Assembly (NCBI RefSeq): GCF_900199725.1
Contig: NZ_LT904902.1
Span: forward strand, 528,659-592,658
Origin: Cytobacillus massiliigabonensis
GTDB taxonomy: Bacteria; Bacillota; Bacilli; Bacillales; Cytobacillaceae
Length of the DNA: 64,000 bases
Direction of reading: 5' to 3'
Within the stretch, counting starts at the first letter, position 1. Each line of letters opens with the position of its first letter. The position numbers and the translations under genes are program-made. Positions 1 to 8,846 of this stretch are shown here, piece by piece. The notes under the pieces are model-generated. The model was given only the letters and a program-made list of their open reading frames with translations. It was not told the DNA's origin and searched no databases.

Positions 1-83
1 GCTGGATCTACGTAGCGATCATATACAAAAACAAATCCAACTAAAAGGCTGATAAATAACACGATTCTTACTGTATTTTTCAA
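1..83 (-). CDS. 5' end of a gene with an N-terminal membrane segment (partial)
   Basis: A TTG codon ending at 83 opens a frame that runs off the window edge (27 complete codons). A ribosome site AGGTG lies 5 nt upstream. The peptide starts M-K-N-T-V-R, followed by about 14 hydrophobic residues (I-V-L-F-I-S-L-L-V-G-F-V-F-V), so it is a signal peptide or first transmembrane helix. In some Bacillus genomes a cardiolipin synthase gene (cls) follows mecA, and such proteins begin with a similar hydrophobic segment, but 27 residues cannot establish this. The gene lies directly downstream of the mecA terminator on the same strand. Confidence 0.5.
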   Translation of the reverse strand, partial: MKNTVRIVLFISLLVGFVFVYDRYVDP

Positions 84-126
84 CTTTGCACCTACTATCA
101 ACAATTCATATTTTCTTTAATTTCGC

Positions 127-156
127 AAAAAAACCCGATTTCATAGTTGAAATCGG
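127..156 (-). terminator. mecA intrinsic terminator
   Basis: An 8-bp perfect stem (CCGATTTC at 135-142, GAAATCGG at 149-156) with a 6-nt loop. On the minus strand it is followed by a run of seven U residues just after the mecA stop codon. It can also work on the plus strand. Confidence 0.85.
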
Positions 157-165
157 CTTTTCTAA

Positions 166-828
166 TTAAAAATACTTTCTTATTTGTTCAAAAACATTTT
201 CATCCATGATTTGTTTTCCGTATTCTTCAATAAGATGAATCGTTTTCTGTGTTTCAAGACCATATTCCAATAGAATGGATAATAAATTATCAATATCTTC
301 CTCTTCGAATTCCTCTTCTGGAAACTCAACAAATAAATAATATTTGCCGTCGAAAGAGTATAATTTAGTAGGAATGTTATCTAATCCGCCACGTTTAGAA
401 AGGGAAATAAGGTCTTCAAAGTCGGCGAACGTTAATAGAAAGTCTAGATTCTCCTCATATTCCAATTCACTTTCATCCATATTCGGGTTAAAGTGCTGGT
501 CTAGAAGATCTTCAATCCGCTCATCTACTGGAATGTGGTTGAACTTCTCATCAGATACAGGAAGCTCCAGTTTTTGACCATCTTTAGAAAGCTGCGCCTT
601 TGTAACTAAAATCTCCAAACCTTTATCTAATGCTTGAACTTGAATCCAAAGCGGACCTTCTACAGAAAATTCTTCTTCCTGATGAACTTCATCCATCATT
701 TCCCAAAAAAGCTCTTCGCTCCGTTCACGATTATACCATATCTCATCGCGTTCAAAGCCTCTTTCTTCTATATCAACGTATGAAATATAAAATTTGACTG
801 TATGATCGTTAATACGCTCGATTTCCAT
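166..828 (-). CDS. mecA: MecA, ClpC adaptor protein
   Basis: MecA is the adaptor that delivers substrates such as ComK to the ClpC unfoldase for ClpCP degradation and so restrains competence in Bacillus. The 220-residue product has the family length. It shows the family start M-E-I-E-R-I-N-D-H-T, the acidic middle section, and the C-terminal domain ending in V-F-E-Q-I-R-K-Y-F. An ATG farther upstream at 903 is open in frame, but the ATG at 828 is preceded by GGGAG at a proper distance and matches the family N-terminus. The gene is monocistronic: a terminator follows it and about 280 bp of noncoding DNA precede it. Its place near spxA matches the B. subtilis map. Identification is by sequence resemblance from memory and is firm. 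Confidence 0.93.
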   Translation of the reverse strand: MEIERINDHTVKFYISYVDIEERGFERDEIWYNRERSEELFWEMMDEVHQEEEFSVEGPLWIQVQALDKGLEILVTKAQLSKDGQKLELPVSDEKFNHIPVDERIEDLLDQHFNPNMDESELEYEENLDFLLTFADFEDLISLSKRGGLDNIPTKLYSFDGKYYLFVEFPEEEFEEEDIDNLLSILLEYGLETQKTIHLIEEYGKQIMDENVFEQIRKYF

Positions 829-1110
829 ATTGCAACTCTCCCTTCTGGAAATTGTTACTGCCTCTACAGTAAATAGAAGCATTTGAAGGGAATATTCCCC
901 CATATATACGTTTGTGTAATTCCCATACCGATATACGGTTATCCCTTTTTAAAGAAGGTAATTGATATTGCACCTTGTACATTTATTTTATGACAAAAAC
1001 AGTATAAAGGGAATGAAAATGTCACAACTTTATAAAAACCATTATATGCCCATACAATTTCTTGTATTTTATCAAAGTTTCAGCTCTTTCACAAACTAAA
1101 AACCTTATCA
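829..1110. other. Noncoding gap upstream of mecA
   Basis: About 280 bp of AT-rich DNA that should hold the mecA promoter. On the minus strand I see a TATACT hexamer at about 1010 with only weak -35 candidates upstream, so I do not call a promoter. No open frame here has a ribosome site. Confidence 0.5.
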
Positions 1111-1148
1111 AAAATAAAAAAGACCTTCCATCCGCAGAAAGAAGGTCT
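1111..1148 (-). terminator. spxA intrinsic terminator
   Basis: A perfect 8-bp stem (AGACCTTC 1121-1128 with GAAGGTCT 1141-1148), followed on the minus strand by six U residues. It lies about 80 bp past the spxA stop. Confidence 0.88.
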
Positions 1149-1226
1149 ATTCTATGCCTGGGAAGGAAGTGATCTTTTTTACATGGATATATAATCTGGC
1201 TAGATTATGCTAAAGCATTATAATGA

Positions 1227-1622
1227 TTAATTAACTAAGCGCTGAGCTTCACGAAGCTGAAAAGTACGAACTTTTCTTGGAAGGAAGCGTCTGATTTCAT
1301 CTTCGTTATATCCAACCTGCAGCCGTTTTTCATCAAGAATAATTGGGCGGCGAAGCAAACCTGGATTTTCCTTAATTAACTCAAAAAGATTTTGCAGCGG
1401 CATTGCCTCTAAATTCACATCAAGTTTTTGAAATATTTTTGAACGTGTTGAAATAATTTCATCTGTTCCATCTTCAGTCATGCGAAGAATCTCTTTAATT
1501 TCCTCAATCGAAAGCGGCTCTGAAAAAATATTTCTTTCTTTATAAGGGATATCATGCTCTTCCAGCCATGATTTTGCTTTTCTGCAAGATGTACAACTTG
1601 GTGAAGTGTATAATGTGACCAT
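1227..1622 (-). CDS. spxA: Spx, redox-sensing transcription regulator
   Basis: Spx binds the C-terminal domain of the RNA polymerase alpha subunit and reprograms transcription under disulfide stress. The 131-residue product has the exact family length. The redox pair C10-x-x-C13 is present in the motif S-C-T-S-C. Gly52 and Arg92, which matter for alpha-CTD contact and activity in B. subtilis Spx, are both conserved. The C-terminus ends L-R-E-A-Q-R-L-V-N, close to the L-A-N tail recognised by YjbH/ClpXP. The start at 1622 has an AAAGGAGTG ribosome site. yjbC lies upstream on the same strand, as in B. subtilis where the two are cotranscribed, but here a 339-bp gap with an operator-like palindrome separates them, so spxA probably also has its own promoter. 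Confidence 0.96.
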   Translation of the reverse strand: MVTLYTSPSCTSCRKAKSWLEEHDIPYKERNIFSEPLSIEEIKEILRMTEDGTDEIISTRSKIFQKLDVNLEAMPLQNLFELIKENPGLLRRPIILDEKRLQVGYNEDEIRRFLPRKVRTFQLREAQRLVN

Positions 1623-1751
1623 TTTACAATTTCACTCCTTTATTATTGACGTATCAAATCGCAATATATAGAATTTGGTTTGTTTATTAATGAACATACG
1701 AGCTAATCTTAAATTAAAATTACTTTAAATAAGTAATTTATATTAAGTATT

Positions 1752-1780
1752 ATACACCAAATCCATCTAATTTGGTATAT
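1752..1780 (-). promoter_or_regulatory. Palindrome at a putative spxA promoter
   Basis: Two 11-bp arms (ATACACCAAAT at 1752-1762 and ATTTGGTATAT at 1770-1780, one mismatch) flank a 7-bp spacer. On the minus strand the proximal arm runs into an extended -10 motif, GTATAAT, so a bound protein would cover the promoter. The -35 region is poor. In B. subtilis an spx promoter is repressed by PerR and YodB. This palindrome does not obviously match either consensus, so the binding protein is unknown. Confidence 0.5.
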
Positions 1781-1926
1781 GTTTTTCAATTAACGAGAAG
1801 CTGTCCCATTATAATGAATCAAATGTTCATTTTGTAAACCTATAATATAAGACGAATGAGGAGATGAAAAGTTTCATTTTTTTTATAAAAATTTTTACCT
1901 TTCCCAGGCAGGCTGAAAAATGAGAA

Positions 1927-1953
1927 CACAGCCATTCAAAAAGAATAGCTGTG
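1927..1953 (-). terminator. Hairpin after yjbC
   Basis: An 11-bp stem (CACAGCCATTC 1927-1937 against GAATAGCTGTG 1943-1953). The single mismatch becomes a G-U pair in minus-strand RNA. The U tract beyond is interrupted, so read-through from yjbC into spxA is likely. Confidence 0.55.
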
Positions 1954-1961
1954 AAGGAATA

Positions 1962-2540
1962 TTAGATTTCATCTAATATATTATTATTTGTATCTTTATC
2001 TTCCTCGAAAGTAAGTACTTCATCCACCGGCTGATAGGATTCTCCATAAAAATGAGTATCACGATACGTATGGATCATTTCATATGTTTTTTGCATAGCA
2101 CTAAAGACTAGTTCTTCACTTTCATTATTAGGTGCCCAATAGAGAATTTCCATTTCATTAATTTGCTTTGTTGCAAGTGAACGTCTTCTGTAACCAATAG
2201 AACTCGCATGCTCAAACCCTTCCCTTTTGTAAAAATGCAGCCTTTTTTCCGTATCTGTATCCTCATAATCAACTGGCTCCACTTCCAAAATAATCGGTTT
2301 TTGTTTCTTCTTAAGCTTATCTATCAGCTTATGACCTAGACCCTGACCGCGGGATTCTTTAGAAACGTACAAGTAGTCAATGAAAACAAAATTATCAAGC
2401 TCTGCATACATGAGCACATGATAAGGACCTTCATCTTTATGGTAAATTTCAGGCCTTTCTTTTAAAAGTGTTTCCATATGCTCTTTTGATTTCATTTCCT
2501 CTACAGGAAAATATTGATTTAGCTTTTCATACCAATTCAT
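1962..2540 (-). CDS. yjbC: GNAT-family acetyltransferase YjbC
   Basis: A predicted N-acetyltransferase of 192 residues, the same length as B. subtilis YjbC. The acetyl-CoA binding motif A is visible as S-R-G-Q-G-L-G-H (residues about 63-70), after the beta strand F-V-F-I-D-Y-L-Y-V. The acidic C-terminal extension after residue 165 is not part of the GNAT fold. The substrate is unknown. It sits upstream of spxA in the same direction; in B. subtilis the yjbC-spx operon is transcribed from several stress sigma-factor promoters. The ATG at 2540 follows AAAGGAGA, which fixes the start. Confidence 0.85.
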   Translation of the reverse strand: MNWYEKLNQYFPVEEMKSKEHMETLLKERPEIYHKDEGPYHVLMYAELDNFVFIDYLYVSKESRGQGLGHKLIDKLKKKQKPIILEVEPVDYEDTDTEKRLHFYKREGFEHASSIGYRRRSLATKQINEMEILYWAPNNESEELVFSAMQKTYEMIHTYRDTHFYGESYQPVDEVLTFEEDKDTNNNILDEI

Positions 2541-2578
2541 TTTCTGTCTCCTTTTTTGTCAGTAATTTACATCTTATA

Positions 2579-2607
2579 AATTTAACATACGAAAAATTCA
2601 TAATCAA
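2579..2607 (-). promoter_or_regulatory. Possible sigma-A promoter of yjbC
   Basis: On the minus strand TTGATT (2602-2607) and TAAATT (2579-2584) are separated by 17 bp, about 40 bp before the yjbC start. The -10 match is only fair. Confidence 0.35.
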
Positions 2608-2725
2608 ATGAACGAATCATCATTTTCCCCCTTTAAATACTCGCGAACATCTACTACAATAAGAATAGAGGGTATACATTCTTTATTCAGATTCATGCTG
2701 TAGAATAGAATGATGGGGGTTTATC

Positions 2726-2911
2726 ATGGGAGGATACATATTTGATTTAGCGGTTGTTGCTCTGTTAATAATCGGATTGACAGCTACACTGGGTGTTCTT
2801 ACTAATGGGATTGGCGAGAAGCTATTCAGCGGAAAAAAAGGCTCTGTTTTTGTTGATCAATCAATAAAAATTCAGTCTGGCTGGAAGCAAGTCGGAGGAA
2901 AAAAGAAATAA
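2726..2911 (+). CDS. Small single-span membrane protein, unknown
   Basis: A 61-codon frame on the plus strand between divergent yjbC and convergent oppF. Residues 5-26 form one hydrophobic helix (F-D-L-A-V-V-A-L-L-I-I-G-L...). The C-terminal half is hydrophilic and ends with the basic run G-G-K-K-K, suggesting a cytoplasmic tail. A GGGGG ribosome site lies 7 nt before the ATG. A clear plus-strand terminator follows within 10 bp, which supports a real transcript. I do not recognise a family. Confidence 0.6.
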   Translation: MGGYIFDLAVVALLIIGLTATLGVLTNGIGEKLFSGKKGSVFVDQSIKIQSGWKQVGGKKK

Positions 2912-2920
2912 ATGGTTGGA

Positions 2921-2948
2921 GGTGCTGACAACAGTTGGCATCTTTTTT
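2921..2948 (+). terminator. Terminator of the small membrane-protein gene
   Basis: A 9-bp stem with three G-U pairs (GGTGCTGAC 2921-2929, GTTGGCATC 2934-2942), loop AACA, followed by six T. Confidence 0.7.
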
Positions 2949-2952
2949 ATTC

Positions 2953-2982
2953 AAAAAAAACGATCTCATTCAAGAGATCGCT
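2953..2982 (-). terminator. opp operon terminator
   Basis: A stem CGATCTC (2961-2967) with GAGATCG (2974-2980), followed on the minus strand by eight U. It lies immediately after the oppF stop. Confidence 0.88.
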
Positions 2983-2986
2983 TCTT

Positions 2987-3922
2987 TTATTTCACATATG
3001 ACGCTTTATGGGCTTGTGCTTCTTTTTCAGAACAATAAACGTAATGTCCTGGCACAATTTCGCGCATTTCAACCTGTTCATTATCGCTATAATTATGAAC
3101 TTTTGGATCATAAGATACACGCTTCCGTGTACGTTCTGTATCTGGATCTGGAAGCGGGATAGCTGATAACAATGATCGTGTATACGGATGCATAGGATTG
3201 TTATATAAATCTTCAGCAGATGCAAGTTCAACAAGCTTTCCAAAATACATAACACCAATACGATCACTAATATACTTCACCATTGAAAGGTCATGTGCGA
3301 TAAATAAATAAGTCAGCCCTTTTTCACGCTGCAGCTTTTTCATCAAGTTGACAACTTGTGCCTGAATGGATACATCAAGTGCTGAAATTGGCTCATCGGC
3401 AATGATAAAATCTGGATCAACTGCTAGTGCACGAGCAATCCCAATACGCTGTCTTTGACCGCCTGAAAATTCATGCGGATAACGGTTGGCATGTTCCTTA
3501 TTTAGTCCAACAGTTTCTAAAAGAGCATACACCTTTTCCATGCGTTCTTTCTTGTCTTTTGCCAGACCATGAATATCAATGCCCTCAGCAATAATATCTG
3601 CAACAGTCATTCTCGGATTCAGTGATGCATAAGGATCTTGGAAAATCATTTGCATTTTGCGATTAAACTTTTTCAATTCTTTTGCTGATTTTTTTCCGTG
3701 AACGTCTTCACCATCGAAAAGGACTTGACCATCGGTTGCATCGTAAAGACGAATAATCGTACGGCCAGTTGTAGATTTTCCGCATCCTGATTCACCTACT
3801 AGACCAAGTGTTTCACCTTTATATATATCAAAAGTAATACCATCTACCGCTTTTACGACATTCCCTTTTCCAACATTAAAATGCTGCTTCAAGTTCTTAA
3901 TTTCTAATAATTTTTCAGCCAT
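2987..3922 (-). CDS. oppF: OppF, oligopeptide ABC transporter ATP-binding protein
   Basis: One of the two ATPases that power the Opp oligopeptide importer. The 311-residue protein has Walker [10 protein letters not shown] (residues 43-51), the Q-loop in I-F-Q-D-P-Y, the ABC signature F-S-G-G-Q-R-Q, Walker B I-I-A-D-E-P and the H-loop histidine in I-A-H-D-L-S. It is the last gene of oppABCDF; its ribosome site AAGGAGG overlaps the oppD stop, so translation is coupled. Unlike AppF in this window, its C-terminus lacks the cysteine-rich G-C-P-F-x-x-R-C-P segment. The operon imports peptides for nutrition and, in Bacillus, signalling peptides for sporulation and competence. Confidence 0.93.
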   Translation of the reverse strand: MAEKLLEIKNLKQHFNVGKGNVVKAVDGITFDIYKGETLGLVGESGCGKSTTGRTIIRLYDATDGQVLFDGEDVHGKKSAKELKKFNRKMQMIFQDPYASLNPRMTVADIIAEGIDIHGLAKDKKERMEKVYALLETVGLNKEHANRYPHEFSGGQRQRIGIARALAVDPDFIIADEPISALDVSIQAQVVNLMKKLQREKGLTYLFIAHDLSMVKYISDRIGVMYFGKLVELASAEDLYNNPMHPYTRSLLSAIPLPDPDTERTRKRVSYDPKVHNYSDNEQVEMREIVPGHYVYCSEKEAQAHKASYVK

Positions 3923-3924
3923 AT

Positions 3925-4992
3925 TTATTTACCCTCCTTAACAATGACAGCTTTATCAAATGTAGAGGATAATTGACGCATGCGCCTTTTTACAGCTTCT
4001 GGCGGCTCAACCTTTGGTGCATCAGGATGGAGAAGCCATGTTTTTGCAAAATGAGTTTCAGAGATCTGATACATTGGCGGTTCTTCTTCAAAATCAATGG
4101 CAAGCGCATACTGATTTCTTGCTGCAAACGCATCGCCCTTCGGCGGGTTTGTTAAGTCTGGAGGTGTACCAGGAATTGCAGCAAGTTCTTCCTTATTATC
4201 ATTATCCAAACTAGGCATGGAAGCTAATAATCCCCATGTATATGGATGACGAGGATCATAGAAAATTTCATCAACCGTACCCATTTCAACAATCTGTCCT
4301 GCATACATAACTGCTACACGGTCAGCAACGTTCGCAACAACACCAAGGTCATGAGTAATGAAAATAATTGATGTGTCCATTTTGCTTTGTAAATCTTTCA
4401 TTAAGTCAAGAATTTGTGCCTGAATGGTAACATCTAATGCTGTTGTTGGTTCATCGGCAATTAACAGTTTAGGATTTGCAGCCAGCGCAATCGCAATCAT
4501 AGCACGCTGTCTCATACCCCCTGAAAATTCGTGCGGGTATTGATTAACACGTCTTTCCGGCATTGGAATACCAACAAGCTTAAGCAGTTCCACTGCACGG
4601 GTTCTTGCTGCCTGTTTAGACATATTTTGATGCTTAATCAAGCCCTCCATAATTTGAGTGCCTATTTTCATTGTTGGGTTCAATGAAGTCATCGGATCTT
4701 GGAAAATCATACTAATTTCTTTCCCTCGGATCTTTTCCATTTGTTTCTCTGTTTTAGGAACAATGTCGTCTCCATTGAATAGAATTTGTCCGCCTGTAAT
4801 TTTTCCTGGTGGCATAGGGATTAATTTCATAATTGTCTGGGAGGTTACACTCTTACCAGACCCTGATTCACCAACAATAGCAAGAGTCTCTCCTTTATGA
4901 AGGTCAAAGCTTACACCGCGAACCGCTTTTACAGATCCTCCATATGTTTGGAATGAGACTTCTAAATCTTTAACTTCAAGTATTTTCTCCAT
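3925..4992 (-). CDS. oppD: OppD, oligopeptide ABC transporter ATP-binding protein
   Basis: The second Opp ATPase, 355 residues, close to the B. subtilis length. Walker A reads G-E-S-G-S-G-K-S (about 41-48), the Q-loop is I-F-Q-D-P-M, the signature is F-S-G-G-M-R-Q-R and Walker B is L-I-A-D-E-P. The C-terminal extension ([13 protein letters not shown] and onward) lacks the four-cysteine cluster common in peptide-importer ATPases. The ATG at 4992 follows GGGAGTGAGG. A copy of the dispersed intergenic repeat (5006-5124) separates it from oppC, an unusual place because it lies inside the operon. Confidence 0.93.
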   Translation of the reverse strand: MEKILEVKDLEVSFQTYGGSVKAVRGVSFDLHKGETLAIVGESGSGKSVTSQTIMKLIPMPPGKITGGQILFNGDDIVPKTEKQMEKIRGKEISMIFQDPMTSLNPTMKIGTQIMEGLIKHQNMSKQAARTRAVELLKLVGIPMPERRVNQYPHEFSGGMRQRAMIAIALAANPKLLIADEPTTALDVTIQAQILDLMKDLQSKMDTSIIFITHDLGVVANVADRVAVMYAGQIVEMGTVDEIFYDPRHPYTWGLLASMPSLDNDNKEELAAIPGTPPDLTNPPKGDAFAARNQYALAIDFEEEPPMYQISETHFAKTWLLHPDAPKVEPPEAVKRRMRQLSSTFDKAVIVKEGK

Positions 4993-5005
4993 ATCCTCAC
5001 TCCCT

Positions 5006-5124
5006 TGTCTAGCTACGGCATCTAGGGTCTCGAGGTCTTAAGTCAATCTGACACGAAGACTAGAGTACGGTCTTCCTGCCAGCTCGCCTTAAGCTTGTCG
5101 CCCCTGAGCAAGCCGCCTACGCAT
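5006..5124 (-). repeat. Dispersed Bacillus intergenic repeat, copy A (inside opp operon)
   Basis: About 119 bp opening TTGTCTAGCTACGG and closing AGCCGCCTACGC. It is a diverged reverse-orientation relative of the copies at 52925-53040 and 58044-58160: shared blocks are the TTGTCTAGCTNCGG edge, a TCTCGAGGTC block, an AAGCTTGTCG block and the GCCTNCGC edge. It fills the whole oppC-oppD gap and would be transcribed as part of the operon mRNA. Confidence 0.75.
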
Positions 5125-5130
5125 TTCAAT

Positions 5131-6045
5131 TTATTTGCGAAGTCTTGGGTCTAGTGCGTCACGTAAGCCATCTCCAACAACATTAAACGCAAAGATCGTT
5201 AAACTGATAAAGATAGCAGGGAAAAATAGACGCCATGGATAATATCGTATCGCTGGCAACCCGTCATTAGCCATCGTTCCCCAGCTGGCAAGGGGAGGTG
5301 TTAAACCTAACCCAATAAAACTTAAGAATGCTTCTGTGAAAATTGCATTTGGGATTGTTAATGTCATCGTAACAAGAATTGGTGCCATTGAGTTTGGAAT
5401 TAAGTGTTTTGCCATAATTCGGCTTGTATTTGCACCGAGTGTTTTTGCTGCAAGTACATACTCTTGACTCTTTAAAGATAATACTTGACCACGAACAATC
5501 CGAGCCATATTGATCCAGCCAGTTATTGTCATAGCAAGAATCATTGTTCCTAAGCCTTGACCAAGGACGACCATTAGCAAGATTACTAATAGAAGGTAAG
5601 GAACTCCGTAAAGAACGTCAGCAAAACGCATCATCATTTCATCAGTTCGGCCGCCTTTATAGCCAGAAATACCGCCCCATAGTACACCGATAAATAAATC
5701 AATCAGTGCTGCAGCAACCCCAATGAAGATGGAAATTCGCGCACCTTCCCAAGTACGTGCGAAAACATCACGGCCAAGGTCATCTGTACCAAACCAGTGC
5801 TCAGATGATGGTGCTTGGTTTTTATTCGTTAAATCATTTGTTGCATAATCATAATCAGTCATATATGGTCCAAAGATCGCCATAATGATTAATATTCCTA
5901 ACAATACTAATCCAAACATGGCAAGCTTGTTTTTTCGGAATCGGATAAATACGTCTTTCCAGAACGAAAGACTTGGTTTAGAAATTTTTTCAGCCTCTGA
6001 AATTTTAGAGCCAACGAGTTGAAATTTATCTTTCGAAATCTGCAT
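5131..6045 (-). CDS. oppC: OppC, oligopeptide ABC transporter permease
   Basis: A membrane permease subunit of 304 residues. It has an N-terminal cytoplasmic stretch, a first helix at about 40-60 (L-A-M-F-G-L-V-L-L-G-I-L-I-I), then five more helices. The conserved EAA-type coupling motif is seen around A-A-K-T-L-G-A-N-T-S. The typical OppC element G-T-D-D-L-G-R-D-V-F is present at about 87-96. It pairs with OppB to form the channel. The start at 6045 has AAAGGAGAG, overlapping the oppB stop. Confidence 0.93.
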   Translation of the reverse strand: MQISKDKFQLVGSKISEAEKISKPSLSFWKDVFIRFRKNKLAMFGLVLLGILIIMAIFGPYMTDYDYATNDLTNKNQAPSSEHWFGTDDLGRDVFARTWEGARISIFIGVAAALIDLFIGVLWGGISGYKGGRTDEMMMRFADVLYGVPYLLLVILLMVVLGQGLGTMILAMTITGWINMARIVRGQVLSLKSQEYVLAAKTLGANTSRIMAKHLIPNSMAPILVTMTLTIPNAIFTEAFLSFIGLGLTPPLASWGTMANDGLPAIRYYPWRLFFPAIFISLTIFAFNVVGDGLRDALDPRLRK

Positions 6046-6048
6046 AAT

Positions 6049-6984
6049 TTACTCTCCTTTCTTCCCACCAGCAAGTTTGATGCGCGGGTCGATGATTCCG
6101 TATGCAATGTCAACAAGGAGAATAGATGCGAGCAATATAATACTATAGAACACTGTCACACCCATAATAACCGTATAATCCCGGTTTGTAATACTAGTAA
6201 CAAAGTGAGCACCTAAACCCGGGATACCGAAGATTCTTTCAATAACGAAACTTCCTGTTAATATCCCTGCAGTTAACGGTCCCATATATGTTACAACAGG
6301 TAAAAGCGCATTACGGATCGCGTGCTTTACAGTAATAACTCCTCGGCTAAGACCTTTTGCCTTCGCTGTCTTGATATAATCATTGCTCATTACTTCTAAC
6401 ATACTTGAACGTGTTAAACGGGCAATAAATGCCATTGGTGTTGAAGCTAATGCCAGAGCTGGCAGAACGGTATGCATAAATGTTTCAAAACGTGCTACTG
6501 GGAATACTCCCATTTTAATTGCAAGGAAATATTGTAAAAAGGTTGCCATAATAAAGGATGGAACGGAAATACCTGCTACTGCTATAATCATTGCCGTGTA
6601 ATCCTGCCATTTATTATGTTTTAATGCAGCAATAATCCCTAAAATAAGACCAAAAGCAACTGCTAAAAAGATTGCTTCCATACCAAGAATAAATGATACA
6701 GGAAAACCTTCACTAATTAAATCATTAACCGTTTGGCTTTTATACTTAAATGATGGACCAAAATCCCATTTTACTACCTTTAATAAGTAGTCCCCGTATT
6801 GTGCGTACCAAGGCTTGTCTAATCCATAGTGAGCATTTAGATTCGCTTCAATTTCGGGAGGCAGCTGTTTCTCAGATGTAAATGGGTTTCCCGGTGCAAT
6901 GCGCATGAAGAAAAACGTCGCTGTAATGATCAGCCAAAGTGAGATGAGCATGTACAGTAAGCGCTTTCCAATATATTTCGCCAT
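6049..6984 (-). CDS. oppB: OppB, oligopeptide ABC transporter permease
   Basis: A permease of 311 residues with six predicted membrane helices. It begins [12 protein letters not shown], typical of OppB. An in-frame ATG exists at 7044, but the ATG at 6984 is preceded by TTGGAGGTG and gives the same 311-residue length as B. subtilis OppB, so I prefer it. The EAA-loop region is K-T-A-K-A-K-G-L-S. Upstream lies a 215-bp gap to oppA containing two RNA hairpins, which fits the usual pattern of binding-protein message being made in excess over permease message. Confidence 0.92.
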   Translation of the reverse strand: MAKYIGKRLLYMLISLWLIITATFFFMRIAPGNPFTSEKQLPPEIEANLNAHYGLDKPWYAQYGDYLLKVVKWDFGPSFKYKSQTVNDLISEGFPVSFILGMEAIFLAVAFGLILGIIAALKHNKWQDYTAMIIAVAGISVPSFIMATFLQYFLAIKMGVFPVARFETFMHTVLPALALASTPMAFIARLTRSSMLEVMSNDYIKTAKAKGLSRGVITVKHAIRNALLPVVTYMGPLTAGILTGSFVIERIFGIPGLGAHFVTSITNRDYTVIMGVTVFYSIILLASILLVDIAYGIIDPRIKLAGGKKGE

Positions 6985-7041
6985 TGTCAAACACCTCCAA
7001 TTTAATACGAAAAGCAAAGAGCGCGTAAATTTTGGAACAAT

Positions 7042-7097
7042 CATAAGTCAATTCCTTACAAAAGGTGTACTTTCCTTTGGAAAGGAATTAACTTATG
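7042..7097 (-). repeat. 16-bp inverted repeat between oppA and oppB
   Basis: Arms CATAAGTCAATTCCTT (7042-7057) and AAGGAATTAACTTATG (7082-7097) match at 15 of 16 positions; the mismatch is G-U in the minus-strand RNA. The 24-nt interval contains a smaller TTTCC/GGAAA palindrome. The DNA just beyond it (7100-7133, GGCGCTCAAAGCTAGACAG) resembles the end of the dispersed repeat. Confidence 0.6.
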
Positions 7098-7143
7098 CAC
7101 TTGAGCCATTGGCGCTCAAAGCTAGACAGTTTCTCTAAAGCCG

Positions 7144-7188
7144 AAACGAAGGTATACGGGTCATTTGTATCCCATATACCTTTCGTTT
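7144..7188 (-). terminator. Hairpin after oppA, probable partial terminator or mRNA stabiliser
   Basis: A long stem (AAACGAAGGTATACGGG 7144-7160 against CCCATATACCTTTCGTTT 7171-7188) with one bulge and one mismatch. It lies 12 bp past the oppA stop and has no strong U tract. This favours a leaky terminator or a 3' end protector for oppA mRNA. Confidence 0.65.
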
Positions 7189-7199
7189 ATTAGCTATTT

Positions 7200-8846
7200 T
7201 TACTCAAAATGTGCCCATTTGTATTGAACATCACCAAGTCCAGAAACAACTACACCTTTTAAGTTTTCAGCTTGTACCCAGTTGTTTGTATAGAAGTAGA
7301 TTGGTAATACTGGCATATCTTCCATGAATACTGCTTCAGCATCTTTTAACATTTGTTGACGAGCATCATGATCGCCTTCTGTTGCGGATTTAGCAAGTAA
7401 ATCTTGGAATTCTTTGCTTTCCCATCCTGTATCGTTGTTACCGCCTTCAGCGTCACGGTACATTTCTAGGAAGTTAATTGCATCGTTAAAGTCACCTAAC
7501 CAGCCCATACGAGCTACTTGATAATCTAATGAATGTACTTTATCTAGATATACTGCCCATTCTTGGTTTTCAAGAGTTACTTCAATACCAAGGTTTTTCT
7601 TCCACATATCTTGGATTGCTTGAGCAATCTTTTGGTGTGCTTCAGAAGTGTTGTAAGAAAGCACGATAGCTGGAAGTTCAGAAGCATCTTTATAACCAAG
7701 TTCTTCTAAACCTTTTTGTAAAAATTCTTTTGCTGTTTCAACGTCATTATCAGGGAAATATCCTTTTTCGTTTTCAGGGAACATTGACGGCGGTACGATA
7801 CCCATAGCCGGTAATTGCTCGCCTTGTAAAATATTATCAATAACTTCTTGACGGTTGATTGCATGTGCTAAAGCTTTACGGATATTTACGTTAGCTGTTG
7901 GACCTTCAGTTGTATTGAACTTATAGTTGTAAATACCTGCAATTGACTTAGTAACTAAACGGCCTTCATCTTTAAGCGCCTGCATTGCATCTGTTGGAAG
8001 TGCGCCAGTTGGAGCACCAGCCCAATCTAGCTCGCCATTGTCAAACATAGATAATTCTGTATTTGGATCATTAATCATAATCATTTCGATATTTGTTAAT
8101 TTTACAGTATCTGCATCCCAATACTTTTCGTTCTTTTCAAGAAGAATCTTGTCACTGTGAGACCATTCAGTCATAACGAATGGACCGTTTGATGTATAGT
8201 CATCACCAGCATCGTTAGCCCAATCTGGGTTAGCTTCAGCAATTTTGCTGTTGATTGGCAGGTAAGTATAGAATGCTGTTAATTCTAAGAAGAATGGAGT
8301 TGGGTTTGCTAATGTAACTTCTAGTGTTTTGTCATCTTTTGCAACAACACCTACATCATCAATTGATCCACCGTTAAGGTTAGCATCTTCAGCACCTTTA
8401 ATATAGTAAAGCTGGTATGCATACTCTGATTGGTTATTTGGATCTAATGCCCATTTCCAAGCATATTCGAAATCTTTTGCTGTTACAGGGTCACCATTAG
8501 ACCATGTAGCATCACGTAAAGTGAACGTGTAAACTTTTTGGTCTTCGGAAATGTCAATTTTTTCTGCTGCTGCTTCGTGAGGTTGTCCATCTTCACCAAT
8601 ACGTGTTAACCCTTCGAATGTTTGACGAAGAACAGTACCGGAAGTAGCATCTTTCGCTAATCCTGGGTGTAAAGAAGGTGGTTCAGTGTTAATATTAACA
8701 CTTAATTCTTGCGGAACATCTGATTTTCCAGCGTCTTTGTCGCCGCCCTTTTCGCCGCTGTCCGCATCGTCTTTGCCGCCACAAGCTGCAAGGAACATGC
8801 TAAGAACTAGCAACATACTAAAAAAGATCGATAGTCTTTTTTTCAC
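7200..8846 (-). CDS. oppA: OppA, oligopeptide-binding lipoprotein
   Basis: The extracellular solute-binding component of the Opp importer, 548 residues, SBP family 5. The signal peptide is K-K-R plus a hydrophobic core, with lipobox L-A-A-C (Cys22), so the protein is lipid-anchored outside the membrane. An acidic/glycine linker follows. Family motifs include W-S-N-G-D-P-V-T-A-K-D-F (about residues 115-126) and Y-K-F-N-T-T near 310. The start is GTG at 8846, with GGGGG 8 nt upstream; the M-K-K-R-L reading requires this. It is the first gene of oppABCDF. Confidence 0.94.
   Translation of the reverse strand: MKKRLSIFFSMLLVLSMFLAACGGKDDADSGEKGGDKDAGKSDVPQELSVNINTEPPSLHPGLAKDATSGTVLRQTFEGLTRIGEDGQPHEAAAEKIDISEDQKVYTFTLRDATWSNGDPVTAKDFEYAWKWALDPNNQSEYAYQLYYIKGAEDANLNGGSIDDVGVVAKDDKTLEVTLANPTPFFLELTAFYTYLPINSKIAEANPDWANDAGDDYTSNGPFVMTEWSHSDKILLEKNEKYWDADTVKLTNIEMIMINDPNTELSMFDNGELDWAGAPTGALPTDAMQALKDEGRLVTKSIAGIYNYKFNTTEGPTANVNIRKALAHAINRQEVIDNILQGEQLPAMGIVPPSMFPENEKGYFPDNDVETAKEFLQKGLEELGYKDASELPAIVLSYNTSEAHQKIAQAIQDMWKKNLGIEVTLENQEWAVYLDKVHSLDYQVARMGWLGDFNDAINFLEMYRDAEGGNNDTGWESKEFQDLLAKSATEGDHDARQQMLKDAEAVFMEDMPVLPIYFYTNNWVQAENLKGVVVSGLGDVQYKWAHFE

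Noticed and set aside
829..903. 25-codon extension of MecA
   Set aside because: The family N-terminus and a GGGAG site identify the ATG at 828.
7042..7097. Miniature transposon (terminal inverted repeats)
   Set aside because: No target-site duplication is evident and the arms fold better as an mRNA hairpin in the operon; not excluded.
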